DNA of 64,000 bases from Dicyema japonicum (taxonomy: Eukaryota > Dicyemida > Rhombozoa > Dicyemidae). Both the position numbers and the translations under genes were made by a program. The stretch lies in contig RDEW01000022.1 of assembly GCA_011109175.1 (NCBI GenBank), forward strand, positions 704,273 to 768,272. Reading direction: 5' to 3'. Positions 57,196 to 64,000 of the stretch are shown here, one piece after another; positions within the stretch are counted from its first letter, which is position 1, and every line of letters starts with the position of its first letter. Below the pieces are notes generated by a model. That model ran no database searches and was not told where the DNA came from. It saw nothing but the letters and a program-made list of their open reading frames with translations.

Positions 57196-57565
57196 TTAAT
57201 TACCCTTTTCTATATGATTCAAAAATCCAGCTATCTGCCTGTTTATTGTGCATTCATTCGAGTTAAAAGCGCATTTCCTCTCACGATTTTTATTGAAATG
57301 CGCTATTCCTTGTAGCATACAAGAGCATCCCAGTGAAACCACTGGGAAAGGTTTGAAGATAAATTGTATTTTCTTCTTTTTGAGTTTCGATTCTCTTGGT
57401 GAGTAACTGTCATGGCGAGGTTGGAAGGGTAAACCACCGACAGAGGATATAAATTGAACAAAAAATGTCATTACTAGGAATCTCTTGCTATAAAATAAGA
57501 CAAAATAAGTTTGGTATCTAAGAACCTCGCCTGGCAGGAGGGAATAAACCAGGCTTAAAGAAGAA
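57196..57565 (-). CDS. Unidentified ORF with paired cysteines
   Basis: A 91-codon frame (57471-57196) lies between EB1 and the HSD17B10-like gene on the same strand. Its N-terminus is hydrophobic (FFVQFISSVGGLPF). A Lys-rich segment is followed by VVSLGCSCMLQ and two more Cys (ERKCAF, NECTIN). It could be a small secreted cystine-containing protein, or the last exon of one. The V-x-L-G-C-x-C pattern superficially recalls cystine-knot cytokines, which is not enough to name it. Confidence 0.3.
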
Positions 57566-57570
57566 AGAAA

Positions 57571-58408
57571 TTAATAAGGAAAATCAATAGTAAGGTCAGT
57601 GCCATTAATCATAGGATTTGATAGAACAGCATTTACACAACCATAAAAGTCAGAGTATTCCAAACCCTTCAAGGGGGTCTTTTGAGATAAAAAAACATCA
57701 AAGACTTTGTTTCGAAAAGGAGTTTTATCCATTTTCCCTATTTTAAGTAACAGACAACGATACCCATGACAATGCTCACAACTCGAATGCAGGAAGGGGC
57801 CAACTCTCTGGCCAATGTCAAAGTCATACCCTGAATTGCACGTGAGGCACAGTATTGGGCCAAATTGTTGGGTCCCCTGGAAAAGTTGGTCACCGCGTTA
57901 ATGATGACTCCACGCTCTCCATCATTGTCCTGTGTACCCTTCACGATGAGTTGAGCAGAGTGGAAGCAATGGAATATGAAGAGGTCACCGTTTTCTAACA
58001 TCACTGCAAATGCCACCAAGTAATGGTCACGAAAGTGACTGGGAAGCTGAAGGTCGTCATTCGAAGTATCGTACTGAAGATTCAAAGCCGAGCAGTTAAC
58101 GACGTAGTTTAAGGACCCAACATTTTCACGGAGAATTTCGAAGGTGTTTTGAATGTCACCTTCATCGTAAATCTGAAAATGAATCACATTAGTACATTCA
58201 ATGGATAGTAGTGTGCTCTTTTTAGTTTTTCATTGTCACAAAGCTTTGAAATTCGTTCAGGTAAGTCGGCGAAGAGTACTCGGCAGTTATTGTCAAGCAT
58301 GAAACGTGCAAGAGGAAGACCAACTGAGGAGACATCCCCGACAATGAGTATTGTCTTATTCTTTTATTTTATTACTTTAATTACAATAAATGACTTAATC
58401 AAATTCAT
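57571..58408 (-). CDS. HSD17B10: HSD17B10-like SDR (MRPP2 type), catalytic and cofactor motifs lost
   Basis: In animals HSD17B10 is a mitochondrial hydroxyacyl-CoA dehydrogenase and, independent of catalysis, the MRPP2 scaffold of the tRNA m1R9 methyltransferase/RNase P complex. The spliced frame (introns of 24, 23 and 26 nt) is 254 codons, exact, against 261 in human. Family-specific blocks are clear: NYVVNCSALNL, GERGVIINAVTNFS, GMTLTLARELAPSCIRVVSI and MINGTDLTID. Yet the glycine-rich cofactor motif TGGASGLG reads VGDVSSVGLP, the catalytic Ser is Thr, and YxxxK reads YCASR (Lys to Arg). The frame is intact, so this is not simple decay. It fits a non-enzymatic role, likely MRPP2, but that is inference. 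No obvious mitochondrial presequence is visible. Confidence 0.85.
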
Positions 58409-58439
58409 CTGAATAAAATAATTTAAATTATTTTAATAA

Positions 58440-61400
58440 TGTTATTTAAAATAAATAAATAAATAATGGATGATAAATTTTTGGGGAATAATATTTGCGG
58501 ACTTCTGTGCCGGAATGAGTAAAGAAAACCCAAATCGAACGGCCGCCGAACTTGTCCGACATGTTTCCGACGCGGATGCTTCTAGGATTCGTCCTCAGCA
58601 AAACAACACGAATTTTCCGGTTTTACGAGCAATAATGTCTTCCTCAACAGCTGATTATCGAGAACAATGGGCTACCTCGGTTGTTGAAAGCACGCGCTCT
58701 AGACTCGGTCGTGTCCTTAGAGGTGGGTGGGTTATTCTTTTGGAAGGGTTCAAGTCTAATTTTGCAGAGGAAATAACAATGCCTGAGTTCAGAAGACTGA
58801 TATACGCCCAGTCAACAATTACCAAGCAATGGACATGATTCGAAGGGGACCTCAGATTTTAAGCCTGATATGTCTTCGACATATATTGAGGCCAAGTTGT
58901 ATGCTCGTTGTGAACGTACTTTTATTGAAGAGTTACGGACGAATCACCAACGTCGATTGATCAAATTTCCTCTATTATTTATGCTGGGCAAACTGCCTAT
59001 CAAATCTTACTACAAAGAAATTTGAGCCCTAAAAATGGATGGAGGATATGATTAAGAAAATTGAACAATGGAGATCACATTCTGTTTTTATTGAAAAGTT
59101 TTTTACGAAGACTTTCTACTGACGAGAAGTCTATGGCCATGCTTTGTCGATAGTTGGTTACAGGAAAAAACACTCCTGAGAAAGGACCAGAATTACGTCT
59201 CTTATCCAAGATAAGATTAAAGTCATGGAGAAAAAAATATCGACATTTGAATCGAAAAAGAAATTTCGCATGGACAACCAAATGTTCGAATTGAATAGAA
59301 TTTAGGACAAAATAATATTAATACATCAATTGATAATGAAAAATGCGCAGATTTTTGAAAGAATTATGGAAAAGAAAAAGTCTAAATTCGGAAAGTTTCA
59401 ATATCGGAAAAAGAATGACTGGTGTTGAAAATGTGTCTGTTGAATTCTCGAAAAAATGTATTTGCCGAATTGGAAGGCCCCAGGTTGTGATGGGATCTAC
59501 AATTTCTTCCTTAAGAAATTTACCTCGCTGCATGAATTTATCTATACCGAAATGCTTAGGATTGTAAACGGAGAGTACGTCCCTGGAAACTAGTTTTTTA
59601 CTGGAATTACGTATCTGATCTCAAAATGCGAAGCGCCACAGTCGCCAAAGGACTTACGCCTTACACATGATGTCGTCACTCTATAAACTTATGACAAAGT
59701 GTATCAATGCCAAGCTAGCTGATTATGTGGAGCGTTTGACCTTCTTTCTGAAAACCAGATGGGAACAAAGAAGAGATGTCAGGGTGCTAAAGAACAGGCA
59801 CTTATCAATAAATCACTTAATAAAGTAAATGGATGTGGATTATATGATGCATGGATTGACGTCAAAAAAGCATTTAACTCCGTTGACCACAATTTTTTAA
59901 TGGAAGTCCTTGAAAATTCCTGATTTCCGAATGGATTATTAAAGTTGTGAGATTACTTATTATGCATTGGAGTGTGAAACTAGTGTTGAATAATGAAAAT
60001 ATTCGTGATATTCAGATTGAAAGGGAAATTTTGCAGGGGATAGTCTATCCTCCATGTTATTTGTCTTATTGCTTGACACTTACCGTTAATTGACATAAAA
60101 GTATCCAAAAGTCTCCGTTTTACATGATGATCAGTCTGTCTGTCATTCAATATTGACATTTAACTTTTATTTATTGACGATTTAAAACTTATTTCGACTA
60201 GTGAAGATGTTATGTCAAGAAGATGGAAGATAAGTACTTCAGTGCTGTGGGGCTAGAAAGGAATATAGAAAAGTCCGCTATAATTGTCTTGTTGTCAGAT
60301 GAAGCCAAGTTGTTAGAGGGAATGGATGGATATAAATACCTCGGTGTATTGGAAGGTCCTTCCGGACAAATTCAAAAGCCAGAAATGTTAAAAATAATTT
60401 CTTCGCAAGTAAACCAGAGAAATGAGAAATTGGTGAATACCAAACTAAACGCAGTGAATTTGTTTAAGGCTATTAACGAGCATGCTCTGTCTTTATATAA
60501 CTATTACTCATTAACGTGGAACCCTGTGAATACGATTTGATTGACTCTATCGCACCATATTGATTAAACATCGAGTCCATCTCAAACCTGCATGCAAGCA
60601 GAGTATTTATTTAACGAGAAATTACCTTGGGAGAGGGCTACGCTCAATCTTTCTTTTAAGTATGAAGATGTTATGGATTTTTCATGATTTGAAACTCAGA
60701 AGTACTGTTTGCAGTAGAAGTGCCGCAATTATTCAAGCTGAAATTTCAGAGAAAACACATTTGGCATTAATTGAAGAATTTCTAAGGCACAAGTATTCTG
60801 TTTGCGACACTTCTGATTTGGATATAAAATTGATACGAACATGCAAAAAGAAGGTTTAATGAATCAAAAAGATTGAAAAGTCTTCATTCCGTTATTTATA
60901 AAAATTTGTTGGAGGATTATGCGAATATAGAGCATTCCTATCATTGGCTTCTAAAAGGGAATAACTCTCCAATGTCGGAAGTTTTATTCTGCCTTATTCA
61001 AGATAGGAATCTGTTCTTTTGAGAACAAAATGCAATGTTCACCCATTGTAAAAATGGAAGAAGACCGTGGATCATTGTGCCACAAGGTGTGAAAAGATGT
61101 TCCATGAGGATTATATAAGAAGACATAACGAAGTCGTGAGGTGTCTACATTTTCACCTTTGCAAAGAGTTTGGTCTCAAAAACGAGAAGAAACTGAAGAC
61201 TCATTCAGTGCAATCCATTGTAATGAATGACTCAGTTGAAATCAGAGTTGACACTTTTATTAAAACGGACATAATTATTGAGCATAACAAGCCAGACTTG
61301 TTCGTTTTTGATAATAGGAGAAACAAAATTATCTTGGTCTAAGTGAGAATAACATCGTCCCAAAATCTACAGCAGGTGGATGCGAAAAGCTGAGGAAGTA

Positions 61401-61745
61401 TGACCTTGGAGTTGATACACCACGCAGAGGTCAAGATTGTCCCGATTGTACTCACTTGGGATGGCCTAGTGACTTCACATTCGTTGAAGTATGCCAGATC
61501 TTTGAATTTAAGTGAAAGAACGTATGTAAATGTTCAATCGCTGGTAATCAAGAAGACTTTGGAGAGTATGATTGTACCATATAGGAACCAAGTCGACGTT
61601 TCGCGGCGTTATGATAAACTTAACGAACGGATAAAAGATATTTACTCTCGGTCTGATTATGAAGAAATTCAAGAGAAGAGTGTGAGCTAAGTGAAGTGAA
61701 TGGACTGTGACAATTGGGTTTACCCCCATAGTTGCTCGAAGAGGA
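58440..61745 (+). mobile_element. R2-like non-LTR element, nearly full length, many frame breaks
   Basis: The start ATGGATGATAAATTTTTGG is at 58467, and a truncated sister starts at 62733. A 122-codon N-terminal frame (58470-58838) follows. RT finger WKAPGCDGIYNFFLKKF is near 59480, GYVP and LRLTHDVVTL near 59660, DAWIDVKKAFNSVDH near 59850 (motif A) and a LFIDDLKLIS motif C near 60170. The thumb with YFSAVGLERNIEKSAI and GYKYLGVL is at 60230-60540. The Cys/His region with MDHCATRCEKMFHEDYIRRH is at 61067. The restriction-like endonuclease is at 61220-61340 (NKPDLFVFDNRRNKIILV: PD then D and K). The C-terminus ends near 61690. Confidence 0.85.
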
Positions 61746-61849
61746 AAAGACTTGGATAGAGAAAATTTTAATTTGAATTAACCTTTTAAGATAGTAAAAT
61801 AATAATTTGTTGAATAAAAAAATTATTTATGTTAAGGTAATAATGCTTC

Positions 61850-62570
61850 CAACATTGAAGCTATGAAAAAATGTCTGCGTTTAAAGAAAAAATGTCACTA
61901 TGGAGGAGAAAAATACGAAATAACAACGCTTCAATGTTTCCGATGGTAGAAAATAAGATTGGTAATAATGAACCTGAAAATGGTTTTCTTCTTGATTGTT
62001 GATCATTTCGAAAATTTTGAAAATAAAATTGGAGATTATTTCCTAGTTACTGAACCAATTGCGACTTGGATAATACACTCTTTTATTCCGGAAACCAAAA
62101 AATTAATTTACGACGGCCAAGAAATTAAAGAAATTGATTTCCAAGAACAGTTGATTGAATTGCGAAATTCGCAGTTTTGCAAGTTGACATTTAATTCGCT
62201 TTCGATTATGGAATTCTGGATTTCTGTTATTAATGAATATCCAATCTTAAGTAAAAATGCACTGAAGTGACAATTCCCTTTCCAACCACTTATTTATGTG
62301 AAATGTCAATGTTTTGTCTTGTTATTCTGAAAAGTAAAGTTCGCAACCGACTTGAGGTGGAAGACGATATGAGAATAACACTTACCAACATTGTACCAAA
62401 AATTGAACAGCTAGTTTCTGAAAGCAGGATCAAAAATCACACTAACTCTAAATATTATGATTTTTTAATTTTGTTAGTTTTTTTATTAAATTGTTTTGTT
62501 ACATGTGGTCCCCAGAAAAATTCAACAGACTAGAGTGGTCCCCGGTCAAAAAGGTTAAGAAACACTAATC
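61850..62570 (+). mobile_element. hAT transposase 3' part with right terminus
   Basis: Plus frames: FKEKMSLWRRKI-like start near 61880, PETKKLIYDGQEIKEIDFQE at 62090, SIMEFWISVINEYPILS to 62270, then IPFPTTYLCEMSMF and KSKVRNRLEVEDDMRITL at 62340. The right end GGTTAAGAAACACTA, inverted, resembles the hAT terminus CAGTG-TTCTC-AAC at 34337. It is the same family as the element there, but not the same copy. Confidence 0.7.
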
Positions 62571-62699
62571 TAGAGTGTGTTGGAGAACTCCAAACACTAA
62601 ATTGCTCCTAGAAAAGGCGTTTTTGCTAAAAAGGAAACATTTCTAACTAAATTTTGAACATTAATTTTGTAAAATAAACTGGCCTTAATATTATTTAAA

Positions 62700-62775
62700 A
62701 TAAATGTTGTTAAACGTAAAATTTAATAATGGATGATAAATTCTTGGAGAATAACATTTGACAACCTCAACGTTT
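62700..62775 (+). mobile_element. R2-like 5' end scrap
   Basis: AATAATGGATGATAAATTC and TTGGAGAATAACATTTG repeat the R2-like start at 58455-58495, with the frame ending at once in TGA. Confidence 0.6.
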
Positions 62776-63290
62776 CCTTGAGACTCATCAAACTTCTGAC
62801 AGATGACTAAAATTTCGTTTTAAGTTGATTAGACAGTCCCTCAATAAAAGAATGAACTCATATATCATTTGACTCTTTAAGACTTAAGTAATGTGCAATC
62901 CCATAGAACTAACTTAGAAACCCCGATTATTTTCCCTGCGACACATGAGACGCTTGGTTTACTAACGTAATGCGTCTTATGAATTAATGACCGTATACAA
63001 TAAAATTATACAAATCAATAAAAGTCAATATAATTATTGTCACTGTCCGTACGTGGAACTCCACAAAAATTAATCTAAATAAAAATTAGTTATCTGGATA
63101 ATTCAGGATTTTCGGAGTTGAATGGTGTAATTTTTAGTTAAAATCGTTAATATTTAAAAACATAAAGTATAAAAAAATCAGTCAATATGATAGAGTGCCA
63201 TTTTAATGATATTTTATTATTCTTAATTAACAAAAAAACGTTATTAATATTTAAAAATAAAAAAAAATTTATTTCTGCACATGGTTTTAA
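62775..63290. other. AT-rich, nothing recognised
   Basis: No coding frame. A few TA-rich runs precede the integrase fragment. Confidence 0.3.
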
Positions 63291-64000
63291 GCTTCAAGTT
63301 GAACATGGATGAGTTGCGTCAGATAATCGAATATCTAGACATTGGATATCTTGATGCGTCGCTTTCAAGAAAGAGTAAACAGCGCATTTGGAGACTAGCC
63401 CCATTGCTAGTATTCGAGGACATATAGTCTATTATAGAGTAATTCGATTATAATATGATAGGGCAACAATTTATTTCATCGATTTTTTGTGAGGAAGAAG
63501 CAAAACTGAATCAACAATTGATAATAGTATTTTTGCCTGCCAGAAATTTTTTTATACCTATGGACCACCTATTATACTTCAAAAGACAATGTTTTGGAGT
63601 TCAGAAACTCTTTTCTCAGAGAAATTTGTAACAGGCTAAATGTTAAACATATTTTTGGACGAACAAGAGCACCGTGGGTTCAAGGCCAGGTAGAGAGGTA
63701 TCATTTATATGATAATGTATAGGTTAAATCAATCTCTTAAAAATGGTTATCATCCGTTTCTTCTACTGATGGAACTCTGGGAAAATATCAATCCAGTATG
63801 GGAGATATTGTATTCAGCTACAATATTACCAATCACGAGACCACCAAACATGCTCCTTTCAAGATATTTAATGGAGTGGATTATCCGCCAGAAATATCTG
63901 ATGAACGCTTAAATAGATTACTATACTATAAAGAAGATGGAGACCTATCTTTGTCACGGGATTCAGCACGAAGGCATACTTGGTAGCTGCAGAAAAAATG
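63290..64000 (+). mobile_element. DDE integrase (KRBA2-like) fragment, cut by window end
   Basis: At about 63580 the frame reads DNVLEFRNSFLREICNRLNV, the DN-x-x-EF block of a retroviral-type integrase core. VKHIFGRTRAPWVQGQVERY then matches the P--QG-VER block with the catalytic Glu. A second frame (63798 on) reads FSYNITNHETTKHAPFKIFN, as in the KRAB-A-domain-2-like host integrases and gypsy-like elements. A preceding frame (MDELRQIIEYLDIGYLDASL, 63308) may be its N-terminus. One frameshift near 63700 breaks it. The 3' end lies outside the window. Confidence 0.6.

Noticed and set aside
57196-57471. IL-17-like cystine knot
   Set aside because: Only the V-x-L-G-C-x-C snippet matches; cysteine number and spacing do not.
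1-64000. CRISPR array, prokaryotic operon or plasmid features
   Set aside because: No direct-repeat arrays with spacers; genes are spliced and of animal type.

Overview
The window is AT-rich metazoan nuclear DNA. It holds about fifteen compact host genes in a sea of decayed retrotransposons and hAT transposons. The most telling host trait is intron size: nearly every conserved gene is split by GT...AG introns of 20-31 nt, and removing them restores the conserved protein in frame. Metazoan genes (Pax6, OSTM1, LAP1, mitoguardin, SGSM, a GKAP domain, EB1) with introns this short point to a dicyemid mesozoan, whose introns are known to average about 26 bp. The animal assignment is strong; dicyemid is an inference from intron length.

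Layout. 1-1.2 kb: LINE debris and a tRNA-derived SINE. 1.3-2.6 kb: LAP1/torsin-interacting protein (+). 2.6-5.25 kb: retroelement tails and a SINE split by a deleted LINE. 5.26-6.7 kb: mitoguardin (-). 6.9-10.4 kb: two LINEs, one per strand. 10.6-11.4 kb: WW-domain protein (-). 11.8-12.6 kb: OSTM1 (+). 13-27.7 kb: almost all LINE fragments of at least four lineages, with one small two-exon gene near 19.2 kb. 27.8-28.7 kb: a classical SDR (-). 28.8-31.9 kb: LINE and hAT debris. 32.3-32.8 kb: RAD6/UBE2A-B (+). 33-35.5 kb: SINE, chimeric LINE fragment and a hAT with exact 8-bp target duplication. 35.9-39.2 kb: GKAP-domain protein and SGSM Rab-GAP, 98 nt apart on the minus strand. 39.7-46.7 kb: MITE, hAT and LINE debris. 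46.8-52.4 kb: the gene-dense core, with a 59-aa CRIB protein (+), CLINT1/epsinR (-), Pax6 (+), a small basic protein (+) and a standalone BPL_N amidotransferase-like protein (-). 52.5-55.8 kb: LINEs. 56.2-58.4 kb: EB1, an unidentified ORF and an HSD17B10 relative, all minus. 58.4-64 kb: a nearly full-length R2-like element, hAT remnants and an integrase running off the end.

Themes. Several host genes serve membranes and organelles: OSTM1 (lysosome), mitoguardin (mitochondrial outer membrane), LAP1 (nuclear envelope), CLINT1 (endosome/TGN coats), SGSM (Rab GAP) and the HSD17B10 relative (mitochondrion). Several are reduced (EB1, GKAP, CRIB). Three features stand out: the HSD17B10 relative has lost its cofactor motif and catalytic residues; five or six otherwise intact genes each carry one apparent 1-nt frame break, mostly in a homopolymer, so base-level accuracy must be checked before calling pseudogenes; and nested or internally deleted elements share LINE end sequences.
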